Of a stretch of DNA of 64,000 bases, positions 44,390 through 56,749 are shown in pieces. Made by a program: the position numbers and the translations under genes. Position 1 is the first letter of the stretch; the number at the start of each line of letters is the position of its first letter. The stretch lies in the NCBI GenBank assembly GCA_032716605.1, contig CM064560.1, positions 18,916,762 to 18,980,761 of the forward strand, given 5' to 3'. The notes beneath the pieces are model-generated. The model worked only from the letters and a program-made list of their open reading frames with translations. It did no database searches and was not told the origin of the DNA. This stretch comes from Paralithodes platypus (lineage: Eukaryota; Arthropoda; Malacostraca; Decapoda; Lithodidae).

Positions 44390-46709
44390 CTACATCAAAT
44401 TTTAAGACTGAGTGCTCCACACATATGTGCAGTTTCAGTCTCTTGTCCTAATGGCGGCGTTCCAGGCAACCCTGTTAAGGGCTGCTTCACTTGTCAAGTT
44501 TTTGGATTTGAGATCGGCACGTATAGTCCGATCCCAGGTCTTCCTCGGTCCACCCCTTGGTGCAGCTCCCTCCACAATCACAGACCTGCATTTTTTCACC
44601 CAATTTTGTTCATCCATTCTCTCCACATGTCCATACCATCCCAGTCTACTTGTACGCATCACCTCGCTAATACTCTTTATACCTAAAGTCTCCTCAGCTC
44701 AACATTTGTTATTCTATCCTGTAACCTGGCCCCACACATCCATCTCACCATTCTCATCTCATTACGCTCCATTCTGTTGACATCCTCTACTTTAACGGCC
44801 CATGTTTCTGAGGCATACGTCATTGCACTTCTAACACATGAGGCATACACCTTTCCCTTCAGGGGGAGAGGCATTCTTTTCATGGTCAGGATTGGCAGCA
44901 GTTCTCTGAACTTCCCCCAGCCACATCTAATTCTAGCGACAGTGGCAGCCTCGGCTCCACCACCGGCAGAGATGGTATCTCCTAGGTAACAAAACTTATT
45001 TACCAGCTCCAATGACTCATTTCCAAAATTCACAACCTCAGGATCATCACTAAAAACAAGCTCGCCTTTGCACACTACGCACTCAAATTTCTCTATATCT
45101 GACTTATCCTTTGGCAGGGGTCCCTTTATTCTACTACAGCGCTTACTCCCATGGTGCACCCAGCGTCGACAGATGCTACATTGAATCGCGTCAATGCCCA
45201 CACCCTTTCCACACACTGCACATGGGTATGCACCGCTCTTTTCCACATTGCCTCGTCTCAATCTACAATGCATAACCTTGGTTTTGTTAATATTGACTCT
45301 TAAACCCTTGCTCGCCATGCCCTAACTCCATTCTCTGAATTTGGCCTCAGCATCTTGGATACTGTCAGCTATTAGGACTAAATCGTCTGCATAAAACAGT
45401 TCCAACGGGAGTCCGCCTATAAAAACTCTAGACAGTGCCTCCAGGACCATAATAAAGAGGAGGGGGCTTAACACTGAACCCTGATGGACTCCAACACGGA
45501 CTGTGAACTCATCACTCAGTACACCCTTCACCCTCACCGCACTTAGCGAATCCTCATACATCTTCATTATCACAAGCACCAGCCACTTTTCCACACCAAG
45601 TTTCCTCATAGCCCACTGCACAACATCTCTAGGCACCCTGTCAAAGGCCTTCTCCAGGTCTACAGACACCAAGTAAAGATCCCTGCCTTTTAGTAAGTAT
45701 CTTTCCTGTATCTGCCTGACTATGAAGATAGCATCGGTTGTACCTCGTCCTGGCATAAAACCAAACTGCATATCATCAATGGAGATGCTTTGCCTGATCA
45801 AACCCTCAAAGACTCTCTCACAGAACTTCATGATTTGGTCAAGCATTTTCAGGCCCTATAATTTCCTCTATCTAGCACATCCCCTTTTCCTTTGTATATA
45901 TTTACTACTAGTCTTCGTGATGCAATGCATAAGTGTGTTGATTTTCGGTGTGAGCGTCCTGGGTTCGAATCCCCGGACTGCCACATGTGTTTGTTAATTT
46001 CATTAATCGAGTTTAGGAGTAAAGTTGGTTAGTGGAGAGAACATAATAATTACACTTTTGAGCCAATCCTCTGGGATTTTCTCATCTTTAATAATGGTGT
46101 TTATCAACTCAGTGACTAAGTTGACACCAGTCTCCCCTGAGGCTTTTATCATCTCAGCGACAATGTCAAAGCACCCTGGAGCTTTACTGTCCTTCATTTT
46201 ATTGATTGGGTCGCTCATTACAGTTGGTGCTATCAAAGGAGGGGGTCCAGCTATTGGTTTTTCGATACTAATCTGTTCCTTATCCCATTCAAACTATACA
46301 TTTAGCAATCGTTCATAGTGTGCCTTCCATGCTTCTCTGATTTCATTTTCTGCATACACAATCTTCCCATTATCGTTTCTAACACACTGTTCACCTATAA
46401 TATCCCTACTGTCATTTTTAACTCTCCTAGCTAGGTTGAAGATCCCATTGGGATTGTCAGTGTTACACACTTGTTCGAGGACCAGGTCCATAATGCCTTT
46501 TTTAGCATTGTAAATAACTCTTTTGGCAGTTCGTTTAGCTGCCTGGTATTCCTCCTTGCTGCCTCCCTTCTTCCATGCTTTGAAACATCTCCTTTTCTCT
46601 TTCACAACATGTTCTACCCCATCGTTCCACCACCAGGAGGTCTTATTCCTGGGGTGACCCTTTGTTGTCCCACAGACTTTGTCAGTGGCAGCGATAAGCT
46701 AAAGGCTAT
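44390..46709 (-). pseudogene. RTE-like LINE, RT with PHD-like finger
   Basis: Minus-strand ORF2 in several frames. EN-RT linker: KEKRRCFKAWKKGGSKEEYQ and IREAWKAHYERLLNV (46605-46294). RT: MKDSKAPGCFDIVAEMIKAS and IPEDWLKSVII (46236-46050); SINE insert; then MLDQIMKFCERVFEGLIRQ, GFMPGRGTTDAIFIVRQIQE, VDLEKAFDRVPRDV, GVHQGSVLSPLLFIMVLEAL and YADDLVLIADS (45846-45322, catalytic box intact). Next (45318-44683) a finger CAVCGKGVGIDAIQCSICRR, H, C, FECVVC with PHD-type Cys4-His-Cys3 spacing, then LVNKFCYLGDTISAGGGAEA and MTYASETWAV. End piece LGWYGHVERMDEQNWVKKCR and GGPRKTWDRTIRADL (44662-44435). Frameshifts near 45320 and 44680. Confidence 0.88.
45911..46048 (+). mobile_element. tRNA-derived SINE, family S1, copy 2
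   Basis: Same unit as 6304-6440, with a perfect B box gggttcgaatccccg. It splits the RT of the RTE-like LINE between DWLKSVII and the block encoded from 45905 down (YKGKGDVLDRGNYR). Confidence 0.82.
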
Positions 46710-48531
46710 TGTGACGTTAACCACTCCGTTAGAACCGCATGGCTTGTCCTACAGTGACTCGCCAGGATCGCCAGGGCAGTGGATGTGGCTACAGTTGATG
46801 TATTATTGTGTGCATTATTTCATATGAAAGCTCGTGTCATGGGCAGTCCAGAAAGGCTTTTTGTTTTCGCCCATGTCAAGGCTTTATATATTTAATTGCA
46901 AAGTATATGTTTTATCATTAAGTAGTAATGATAGGAATTGAGAGAGAGAGAGAGAGAGAGTAGAACAGAGTGAGAGGAGGCGCGTAGTGTTTTGCTATAC
47001 TCGATGACGTCATAGCTGGCTGGCCTCGTGGGGATTCGTTGAGGGAGTTTTTTTACCATGCTTTGTGACGTCATGTTTGGCTGGCTTGTTTAGCATTGGT
47101 TAGAGGACTTGTTACCGCTTTTTTCCCACGCGGCTCGAGCTAGTGCTAGTATATATACAGTTCCCTCACCACTCTCTCCCTCAGATCTGGTTTCTAGAAC
47201 GCATCCCTCTTATCCCTTTGATACCTGTCCTCCTCTTTGCACCTGAGAACCTTTTCCTCTGCCTATCTCTCTCATTTTCCATACCTTTCACCACCTTTTA
47301 TTAATATTATATCCCCTCTGGTTAACTCTGCATAATCAGCTTTATGCTGGCCAGTTGTATTGTGCGTTAAGGTCTGATATAACCCATGTATGTTTAGTTG
47401 TTAAGATAAGTTGATCACGAAGCATTGGTTGGCATTCATATTGTTCAGTACTGCTTCCTATAATTATTAGTGTTCTGCTGGATTAGATAATGCTAGACTA
47501 GGAGTCTGATACTATAAGGTATTGTTTCCGATGGGTGCTGGCTTTAGTTATAAGCTGCACGACATACCTGAGAACTGGAGTTGATTGGGTAAATTCTAGT
47601 CTGTGTGCCATTGAGAGTAGAGCATGCACGAATGAGGGCTTTTTGCCTATACCATTCTGCACTGTTCTAAGCTCGTTGTTTGTCTTTGAGGTACGCCAGG
47701 AGAACGCTTAATACTTCGGTATTAAGGTTTCTCAAGAGAGCTACCCTTCATTATAACGTAATATTTGACGCACAGACTTGAGATTTGCACTAGGCTATGC
47801 AGCATGCCATGCGCACCAGTATCTCGTACCATTCACTCTAGCTAGACTTTATCAGTCACAGTAGACATTAAGTATATTAAACCAATTACTCTTTTTATGC
47901 ATACCCGTTTATGATTACACAAGCATTTCGCAACCTAGTTTGATGTATTGAGACACAAATGACTTAGGCTCTTTTTGTTGATAGGAATACTGCATTGTCG
48001 TGGCGCTTATTATTATTGTTGTGGCGTTTAGGATATTCTTGGCTCCGACTGCATTATATCTCCTGCCTTTTTGTGTGCATAGCCTGCACGAGCATTGTTC
48101 CGCTGCCTGCATTTTTGGGTTCCATTTCCGATTCGAGCATCTTGATAGCATCTAACATTTAAAGAAGATTCCTTGTTGGTGTTGAAGGACTTTAGTGCAC
48201 TTTCTTTCATGCAGGAGTGCCTGACATTTATTGATTAAAGTAACGTAAGCTGTAACTTCTCTTACCACCTTACTTTGCATACCATAACCAAGCACCTTCG
48301 GTTATAGGTAGTAATAGGCTGTTTTCACATAGCATTAAGCCTTGAGTAGACGCACATTTATTGAGAGTTTAATAACCTATTATTGCATATAGAACTCTGG
48401 AGAGTATTTGTGTTCTTTGTTCACTGGGAATATACATCAGAGGTTGGATCTAGCGCTTTCCGTTGTAGCATTTATGCCATTACTAGTCCAATAAATAAGA
48501 GCCCTGATACATTTAAACCTCAGTCGTAACA
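46710..48531 (+). mobile_element. Solo LTR, 1.82 kb, copy 2
   Basis: TGTGACGTTAACC to CTCAGTCGTAACA, with CTAT on both sides (46706-46709, 48532-48535), a clean 4-bp duplication. Inserted in the RTE-like LINE, whose frame resumes on the other side. Inverted relative to the copy at 27875-29703, from which it differs only by scattered substitutions and small indels. Short minus-strand frames in it are not genes. Confidence 0.9.
47150..47158 (+). promoter_or_regulatory. Possible LTR TATA box, copy 2
   Basis: tatatatac followed about 25 bp on by a C/T-rich ctccctcagatctgg stretch that could hold the start site. Conserved in the other LTR copy. Confidence 0.35.
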
Positions 48532-49438
48532 CTATGCTTAAGAAAGTTCCATTGACTATTTACATCGTTAGGCCTAGCTTCCTTATTTATATTAATTTCC
48601 TCCAGTTCACTATGAAACCTATACCTAACTTCCTTTTTCTTCAGCAGCCACACTTTCCTTTTGGGTATGCATACCTTCTTGCGCTTAGGATCTCTGTATA
48701 AGCTCATGTCGCACACAAGTAGCTTATGCTGGGGGATACATTCTTCGCTCGGAATGACCTTTACATCCCGAACCAGTCTTTCCTGTTAACCAAAAAGTAA
48801 TCTATCTGGCTACTGGAGACCCCAGAGTTATATGTGACCAGATGGCTCTGTCTTTTCTTGAACTTCGTGTTACACACAACCATGTTGAGTGCAACGCAGG
48901 ACTCCAGTATATATTCACCTTCCAGATTCCTCCTTCCGTAACCATTTCCTCCATGTACCCCTTTGTATCCATCTGCAGATGCTCCCAGGTGCCCATTCAG
49001 GTTCCCCCCCACGATTGTTATTTCATTCTCTGCAAATGAGAGACCTGAAATGACACTGACGGTGTCATTCAAGAAGTCCCCTTTTATCTCTTTCTGTAGA
49101 CCAGCCTGCGGGGCATATGCAGATATCACATTCAGAATTCGTTCACCAACTTTCAACTTCAAAACAATCAGCCTTTCCCTAACTCTCGTAATCTGAAGCA
49201 CACTTTCATCCAGCTCTTCAGCCACCAGAACACCCACTCCTCCTTTCGCTTTATCAGTCTCCACCCCCATCCAGTAGATCCTATATCTTTTCTTTCTTCC
49301 GACAATCCACTGTACCCCAGGCCCTTTCCAGAGCGTTTCCTGGACACAGCAGACGTCCACTCGCCTCCTCTCACACATCTCAGCCACTTCATTTGCCCGC
49401 AGATTTTGAAGTGATGTAAAGGTTTCCAAACAGTACAT
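48532..49438 (-). pseudogene. RTE-like LINE, endonuclease part
   Basis: N-terminal part of the same LINE as 44390-46709, cut off by the solo LTR. Apurinic-type endonuclease signatures: VDVCCVQETLWKG (catalytic Glu), RYRIYWMGVETDKAKGGVGV, ILNVISAYAPQAGLQKEIKG, ITIVGGNLNGHLGASADGYK (usual D-F-N changed to N-L-N) and VTYNSGVSSSQIDYFLV. After a shift near 48740, VCDMSLYRDPKRKKVCIPKR and VRYRFHSELEE lead to the LTR junction. 5' truncated at 49438. Confidence 0.87.
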
Positions 49439-49439
49439 T

Positions 49440-49985
49440 GAAGTAGAGAAGAAAGCAGATAAAGTATTGGGCTAATAAGAGGCTGGCAAAAGTTCAGAGA
49501 ACTGTTGCCACTACTCACTACGAGAAGACTGCCTCTCCTCTTGAAGGGAAAGGTGTACACTTCATGTGTTAGAAGCGCAATGACATATACCTCAGAAACG
49601 TGGCCTGTTAAAGTGGATGGTATCAACGGAATGGATCGCAACGAGAGAAGAATGGCGAGATGGATGTGAGGCCCCATACTGCAAGATAGGATATCGAGTG
49701 AAGAGTTGAGGAAACGGTTAGGCATCAGAAGTATCAGTGACGAGATGGGTACTAGTAGGCTTAAATGGTTCAGGCATTTGAAGAGGATGGATGAACTAAG
49801 TTGGGTGAATAGATGTAGGTCTGTGAATGTGGGGGTAGCTGCACCAAGGGGAAGACTAAGAAAAACATGGGTCTGATCTTGAATTTTAAAAACCTGACAA
49901 GTGAGGCAGCTCTGAATAGGACTGCCTGGAGCACCGCCATTCGAACATGAGACTGGAACCGCATCTTGTGTGGAGCACTTGGTCT
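49440..49985 (+). pseudogene. RTE-like LINE, 3' fragment, opposite strand
   Basis: Plus strand: LLPLLTTRRLPLLLKGKVYT-like text, SCVRSAMTYTSETWPVKVDG, MDRNERRMARWM, LRKRLGIRSISDEMGTSRLK and WFRHLKRMDELSWVNRCRSV, GRLRKTW. This is the C-terminus of the same family as 44390-46709. It abuts the minus-strand endonuclease part head to head. Confidence 0.8.
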
Positions 49986-49989
49986 TTAA

Positions 49990-50640
49990 ATTTACGTATA
50001 TGAATGTATGTACAGTACACTTTACAATGCTCTGATACGGCCTCTCCTCGCATGTGTTGTTCAATTCTGGTCTCCAGCAGATATAGAGTGACTGGTAAAG
50101 GTACAAACTTGGGCTACAAAGCTTATTATATCGATTAGTAACTGAGCTATGAAGACCGGTTGAGACCTCTTAATCTCTTTTCGTTGGAAACAAGCAGACT
50201 ACGAGGTCGACTCGTTGAAGTTTATTTACAATACTTAATGGGTTTGACAAGTGGATTATAGCAAAATGATTACGCTACATACGAATGCAACACACAACTA
50301 TGGCTGGAAGTTAGAATTTAAAAGATTCAGCAGTAGTATTTGAGGACACTTTTTCACATACAAGATCTATTCTACTTTGAACAAACTTCCCTCAGAAGTA
50401 GTAAACAGTTCATCCGTAGAGCAGTTCAAGAAGAGAGTAGATAGTATATTGTACAGTCTGAAATGAGTATAGTGCACTAAACAATGAGTATAGTGCACTA
50501 AACAATGAGTATAGTGCACTAAACAATGAGTATAGTGCACTAAACAATGAGTATAGTGCACTAAACAATGAGTATAGTGCACTAAACAATGAGTATAGTG
50601 CACTAAACAATCTCACTCTTCGATTATCTCCCCGGAATGC
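49990..50640 (+). pseudogene. CR1-like LINE, C-terminal part and 3' end
   Basis: Plus strand, degraded: YTLYNALIRPLLACVVQFWS, DLLISFRWKQ-region corresponding to L-F-S-L-E, RLRGRLVEVYLQYLMGLTS, then STLNKLPSEVVNSSSVEQFK and KRVDSILYSL. Same subfamily as 39690-40879. A 21-bp array has grown in its 3' untranslated part. Confidence 0.75.
50463..50611. repeat. 21-bp minisatellite, 7 copies, from LINE 3' end
   Basis: Unit atgagtatagtgcactaaac a. The same string occurs once in the LINE copy at about 39739-39762 (inverted). Confidence 0.93.
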
Positions 50641-50669
50641 ACAGCAAGATCTTTGAGGTACTAATGTAA

Positions 50670-50670
50670 C

Positions 50671-50765
<95 letters not shown>

Positions 50766-50829
50766 CTCTCTCTCTCTCTTCTCTCCTCTCTCTCTCTCTC
50801 TCGTCTCTCTCTCTCTCTCTCTCCTCTCG

Positions 50830-50882
<53 letters not shown>
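50670..50882. repeat. (CT)n microsatellite, about 210 bp
   Basis: CT repeat with a few interruptions at 50761-50832. Confidence 0.95.
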
Positions 50883-50884
<2 letters not shown>

Positions 50885-51061
50885 AAAAAATAACGTTATG
50901 TGAATATGCAAATAAGCAGCAAATTACTAGCCATTACTTATTGTAAATTATTAGTTTTATTACAGGCGTAAGGGAAGGAAAACATACGTGTCTAGAAGGT
51001 ATAAATCTATTGTTTCGAGGACAGGAAGGGATATGAATATCTTGATTATTGAAAACTTATA

Positions 51062-51195
51062 ATGATCTCAAAATAAAGAACTTGACAACAGAGGCAGCCC
51101 TTTGACAGGGTCGCCTGGAAAGCCGCTATTTAGGGCGTGAGACTGTAACCACATTATATGTGGACAGAACGGTGTTTAAACTTGTATGTATGTAT
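51062..51195 (+). pseudogene. RTE-like LINE, extreme 3' end
   Basis: DLKIKNLTTEAAL then a region matching 49885-49985 (gcctggaaagccgctattta, gtgagactgtaaccacatta), followed by a (TATG)n tail at 51184-51204. Confidence 0.65.
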
Positions 51196-51426
51196 GTATG
51201 TATGTACAGTATGTATGAATGAAAATAACAAATACTTAAATTATTGACAACTCTCTTTCGCTCTCTCGTAATTGAGTGATCCCTTTTCCTGTCTTATTGA
51301 GAAAGTTTTTTTTCCATTATGTTATTAAATAATGGATCTGTATGTATCAAACACATTACTAAGCATTCTATCCATTTGGCTATTTACCTATCCATTATTT
51401 GTCAGTGTTTGAGCCACAAACACCTA

Positions 51427-51751
51427 TTAACCCCTACTGTACCGGAGGATACAGTAATAAAAGGCCCTCCCCCCCCAGTCCCAAGCAATGTGGCCAAAAT
51501 GGCAAGATAGAACAACATTCCACCTCAAGAGATGAAGGAAGACTGGCTCTCCCACCCTTCAGTGGGTTTTATATAAGCTGAGAAGTGTTGCCATATCGAG
51601 AGCAGTGCTCAAACGGTCGTGGTACCAGGTACAGCCTGATACAGGCAGTTACAAGGAAAGTACATTACTGACGGCTCCTAGCCGTCGCTGGGACTGGGAA
51701 GTGACTTATCCACTGACGGCTAGTAGCCGTCGCTGGGATTAGACGGGTTAA
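51427..51751. mobile_element. Family E-like TTAA element
   Basis: Begins TTAAcccctactgtaccgga, close to the family E terminus, and ends gacggg TTAA. Near its right end it has two copies of a small hairpin, gacggctcctagccgtc (51669) and gacggctagtagccgtc (51716), each followed by gctggga. Confidence 0.5.
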
Positions 51752-52269
51752 TCTATCTCTGTTTTATTTTGTAAATTATTAATGATCCATGCACCTACAT
51801 ATTCTTATCCACCAAGAGTGAATACATACATGAACATCATCACATACAAACCATCAGTAACCAGGTGAGCTAAATATGGCAAGCAATAACTCAGTAAGGG
51901 AATAACTCATTGTAGTGTAATACAATTTGAAAATATAAAACATACACTAAGACTCATGTTAATTAAGATTTCTATAAACAAAAAATATAACAGATATATA
52001 TACATAAATTAGTAAAAATTAGATATACAGTATGCGTACTATCATTAGCATTTATGACAATAACGATACTATTAAATTCAATCTTCATGATACCCTCAGC
52101 TGGGTGTATTTTATGAGTGATCGTGTAAGAAATAAAGTAAACAAATATGAAAACGATGTGATAAACGGCCAAATTTTGTGGATGTGGTAGTCCCAATCAG
52201 AATTGAGAAAGAAGCTAAACAAACTGTCAGAATCCATACAGGCATGATCCACGAATTAACAATTTTTTT

Positions 52270-52892
52270 TTACCATAATGGCGCCCGACGTTCTACACAA
52301 TATAATGATATACCCGATCATAATGGGACCCGACTTGATCCACAAAATGTAATGTACCCGATCATAATGGGACCCGACTTGATCCACAAAATATAATGTA
52401 CCCAATCATAATGGTGCCCAACGTGATCCACAAAATGTAATGTACCCTATCATAATGGTGCCCCACTTAATCCACAAAATATAATGTACCCGATCATAAT
52501 GGTGCCCGACGTGATCCACAAAATGTAATGTACCCGATCATAATGGTGCCCCACTTAATCCACAAAATATAATGTACCCGATCATAATGGTGCCCGACTT
52601 AATCCACAAAATGTAATGTACCCGATCATAATGGTGCCCGACGTGATCCACAAAATGTAATGTACCCGATCATAATGGGACCCGACGTGATCCACAAAAT
52701 GTAATGTACCCGATCATAATGGTGCCCGACTTAATCCACAAAATGTAATGTACCCGATCATAATGGTGCCCGACGTGATCCACAAAATGTAATGTACCCG
52801 ATCATAATGGGACCCGACTTAATCCACAAAATGTAATGTACCCGATCATAATGGTGTCCGACGTGATCCACAAAATACTGATGTACCCGATC
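52270..52892. repeat. 44-bp minisatellite, about 14 copies
   Basis: Unit atgtacccgatcataatggt gcccgacgtgatccacaaaa tgta, alternating variants cgacgtgat and cgacttaat. Edge copies are more diverged. Confidence 0.94.
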
Positions 52893-53824
52893 AAAAGGCA
52901 CAAAGGCAATCCAAGTTCCCCAACATTCAACAGCAAGGAAGATAGTGAGAAAAGGCATGGACAAAGAGCAACCCACGACCCCCTTAGTACTTTGTAAGGT
53001 TTGTCTTCTTTCATTGTCAAGGAATGGACCAAAGGGAAGAGCCACTGCTCTCTCAGCCATTCACGTGCAACAACCCTCTCTCTCTGTACCTCGCAAACAA
53101 AATGGATCACAGAACAAACCGGTGGGCGGAGTCAATGCCCTTCCAGCCACTCACGGGACTGCAGTACCTTTTCCAGCAGCCAAGGTAAAGGCGGCTAGAA
53201 CCTCAGAAGCAACTCCTCGATCCAGGAGCTGGCATTATAAATCCCGGCAATAGCAGTAGACTTCCCATGAGCTCAGCATCCCTCTCTCTCCAAAGGGCAG
53301 AAGGACTCTAGCCACTGAGACCAGTATGGTGGATGGCAAGGGCATTGATCAAAGCAAGAGAAAACAGTATTGTGGAGATGATGGGGCTGACAACCCTACT
53401 CCTGAAAAAGAGGCATTGACAAAAACCTCTTGCCTGCCTCAGCCACCATTGAACTCAGTCCTGGTGTCTGAGTGCCCCGAGGTCAAGGAGCTGAGGCTAC
53501 ACATAACTGGTGACATCCCAGATGAGACAGACGACTACTAGCAGGAGCTTGTTCAGCATTGGTGCCAAACCCCTGAAGCCCTCAGACTCAAGGAACTTCA
53601 TCTGCTGAAGATGTGCCAGGACTCCACCAATGACGGTGATGGGGATCCCAGCCTGTACCTGAAGAAGTAGCTACCCTGTATTTGTTGGCCTGGATCCAGC
53701 ATCGACGACTGATCTCTGAAGTCCCCAGGCTCAGAGGGCTGTGCTACCAACCTCACTAGAGATGCCTAGGCCCCAAGCCCAGCTAAAGATAGTGTTATAA
53801 TTATATTCTATAACTTTATATAAC
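52893..53824 (+). other. GC-richer stretch, uncertain coding
   Basis: Several short plus-strand frames with non-repetitive, protein-like composition, for example 53326-53541 (DGADNPTPEKEALTKTSCLP, ELRLHITGDIPDETDDY) and its continuation past a stop (TPEALRLKELHLLKMC). No family recognised. It could be a broken LINE ORF1, a gag relic or an old pseudogene. Confidence 0.3.
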
Positions 53825-53883
53825 TTTAAAAATATATGAATAAATTAATTAATAGACCAAACAAACAGCCAGTCTCCCCTTAA
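53825..53883 (-). mobile_element. Family B MITE, terminal 59 bp only
   Basis: atatgaataaattaattaat, agaccaaacaaac and closing tctcccc TTAA match the left end of the copy at 30531 in inverse. Confidence 0.75.
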
Positions 53884-55804
53884 TTATGAGAACTTGTGAG
53901 ACACGGTATTTTCTTATGTTTCCGTTAGTTATCGAGAAATCAGTTGCTAAGGGATTCAATTTACCGTCAGTTAGAATAAAACTGAGTATAATGCCCTCTG
54001 CCGAAAACATTACAAAAATTACAACCGATCAGCTGCGCCGGTCTTTGTTTATTAAAGGGTCATCGCACCGAGGAGTGTCGGTCTCTGTCTACTAAAGGGT
54101 CACTGCAGCGATGTTTTCGTAAAATAAGTATCTACCGATAATTTATATTTTATGAATACTAGTATACATTTTATTGAAGCGTTATGTGAGGAAGTAATAC
54201 ACACATTCACTTGTCCCCCTGGCAACTGCCGGGCAGACTAACATTGCAAATCACTATAGCCTGGCAACATAGTCCGGGCTGCCGAGCTATACCAAATTTC
54301 CCAGCCTGCTCTGTGGCTTTCCATAACTTGGAGGCATGAGGGAGGGCCGGGAGGTGTGTGTGTTTACTCTGAATGCTCGCTGGTAACTGACTAGGTTCTT
54401 CTTTGGCGCAAATTGGCGGGAAGGCAGCACAGCATTTCACCGAGCCGCAGCCGCCTGGCATCCTGCGGGAATTCTGTTTGAGCTTGCTGACTATAAATAG
54501 TAACCCGCATTGGGAAATTGAGGGCATGGATTTGTTTGCAGAAGTACTTCCGCTATTCAAACCCGCTGATATTCCCCGAATTTGTCGCTAATACAAATCC
54601 GCTGATAAAAATTGGACTTCCGCTATTGCAGAATTTGCGGTTTTCGTAAATTATTGCGTAAATCCCCACCTCTGATACGTAAGTGTGTGTATCACGTAAG
54701 TGGGAGATGACTCAGCCCAAGGCCTCAGCCGCCTCACATAATCCATAGCTCTCACTCAGTCTCAGACTGACCGTCGACCGGGGAGGCATGATGCAATTAC
54801 GTGAGATATATGGGGGAAGGGGAGATGGATGGGGTTGCTTGTGGGTGGAGGAGATGGTGGGAAGAAGTAAGGAGAGGCTTGGGAGGAGGGAGGGTGAAGG
54901 AAGGACTGGTGATGGATCCTTGTTCATTACTAGCCCGATAGGGGGTGTCTGCCCAATGAAAAATTTGATTGCCACAAAACATGTACGTGTCACTCCTCGA
55001 GATTGTGTCAATATAACCCAATTCACTTAAATGCATCCAAAGTACTAATATTTTAGTTTCCTTTATAATTTAAACTATACTAGGAATGATTACTGAACCA
55101 TCTGCTCAGTAACCTGAATTTTTAAGGATGGAATAAATACATAATTATATAACAACAAAGAAACACACACACACAAACCTCAGTGTGCCTCTTACATTAA
55201 TTTTGCTAGTACGGGTTGTTTGTGAGTTTGTGAGCGGGGAGTGGAGGTAATGGGAATGACGTACCGTCCACGTGATCGATAATTATCGGTGATTTGTGCA
55301 TATGTAGGCCTATGTGTGTGCGGGGAGGGGGTAATGTGAGTAACGTAACGTCCATGCTATCGATAATGGGTGACCGAGTGCATGAGCATGTGTGTGTGAG
55401 TGCACAGCGAGGGGGGGAGGGAGGGGGGTAATTGGAGTTAAGCCCGCGTCACACACAGTACGTCCACTGCTCAATAGCCGCCGATAGAGGATGACTTGCA
55501 CTTTTTCGCCGACTCGAAACGAATAACTGGATCACCGCACGATCCTCGCCGCCACACGATTGCCGTACAAGCCCTCAACAGTCACTCAATACACACACGA
55601 CACACACGCCGGTAACACGACCGTTGTAGAATAAATCACTACCCGGTCACGATGCTCACTCGGCTATCACACGTTCGTCATACAGTTACAGCACGGTAAC
55701 AGCACGATAATGCCACTTTTGGTCGATAACCATACGAATACAGCGCAACATACGCACCACATATGTGGAACGATTAATACGACCGTGGTACGACGCACAC
55801 GATA
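53884..55804. other. No recognised gene
   Basis: Mixed sequence. 54200-54600 is GC-rich with a plus frame 54403-54591 and a minus frame 54207-54560, neither familiar. 54790-54915 is purine-rich. 55140-55440 has CA/TG-rich runs and g-rich ggggagggag blocks. 55440-55800 is rich in CG, unlike its surroundings. Confidence 0.4.
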
Positions 55805-56292
55805 TTAACCCTTAATTAGCGGCGAGCAACATAAGTCGAGTTAAATAAAGCTGGACTATGTGGCGGCGCTCGACATAACTCGAGTGGCAATTTCAGCACG
55901 TAATGTGGCTGAGAGAGAGAGACAAGTGGTGGCAGGAGACTAGCGAGCGTATGACTGCTCCAGACCACCACGGCGAACCTACTGACACAAATCTCAGCTC
56001 CCTCCTCCCTCTCTCACTCGCTACATACTCAATTATGTACCGAAAGTACCGAATTACCTGCTTTTTGCACTCGCGTTGCACGGTTTTTGCAAGAAAACTA
56101 TCCATCATACAAGGATCGTTATGGTGTCATTCGAAAGCTCTGTTTATGCCCTTTCAGGGATAGGTACTTGTTTTACGTTCTGGGTCTTATTTAGGCATGA
56201 AAATGATCACGTAAACAGCCCTATTTTGGCTAAAAACACCCCACTGTGCGGTACACATAAATAAACCGCATAGGCCGCTCGTAAGGTGTTAA
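55805..56292. mobile_element. Family I TTAA element (candidate)
   Basis: TTAAcccttaattagcggcg at left; at right the inverse reads TTAAcaccttacgagcggcc. About 16 of 20 terminal bases pair, and TTAA closes both sides. Just inside the left end, cggcgagcaacataagtcga recurs as cggcgctcgacataactcga. No transposase recognised. Confidence 0.5.
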
Positions 56293-56508
56293 CAGGGCAA
56301 ATGAACCGCCCTATATATACATGGGGGGGAGGTGGGGGGTGGGGTCTGGCCGCCCTATTCACTCCACCACCGAAGCTCCTACCGTCAACATGCAGGCCAA
56401 CATGGACTTTATTATTACCTGTACACTTTAAAAAACGGTAGATTATTATGGGCCCTTTATTTACCCTGTTCATACCTGTAATTTTGAAGGCATTTAGTAC
56501 GAAGTGAT

Positions 56509-56736
56509 TTAACCCCTTCTGTACCGGCGACGTATTATAAATATTAGGCCTATTCTAGTTATATTTAGAGGATTTGTTTGCAGTTTAGGAAGGATTTGTG
56601 GTGCCGGTAGGAAAAAGGGTCAAGTGAGATAGTTCGAAGCCTGTTAATTGCTGGAGACCCTTTGGAAGCTGAATAAAATCGTCTAACAGCAGCTAGAATC
56701 AAATCCAAAGCACGGCGTCGGTACAGAAGGGGTTAA
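56509..56736. mobile_element. Family E TTAA MITE, best-kept copy
   Basis: 220-bp element (56513-56732) between TTAA and TTAA. Ends ccccttctgtaccggcgacg and inverse of ccccttctgtaccgacgccg. Interior subterminal pair gttatatttagaggatttg and aaatcgtctaacagcagct recalls the other E copies. Confidence 0.88.
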
Positions 56737-56749
56737 CTACCAACGATAT

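Noticed and set aside
53326..53541. Small plus-strand gene
   Set aside because: Protein-like composition but no start context, splice signals or family that I can defend; kept only as an uncertain stretch.
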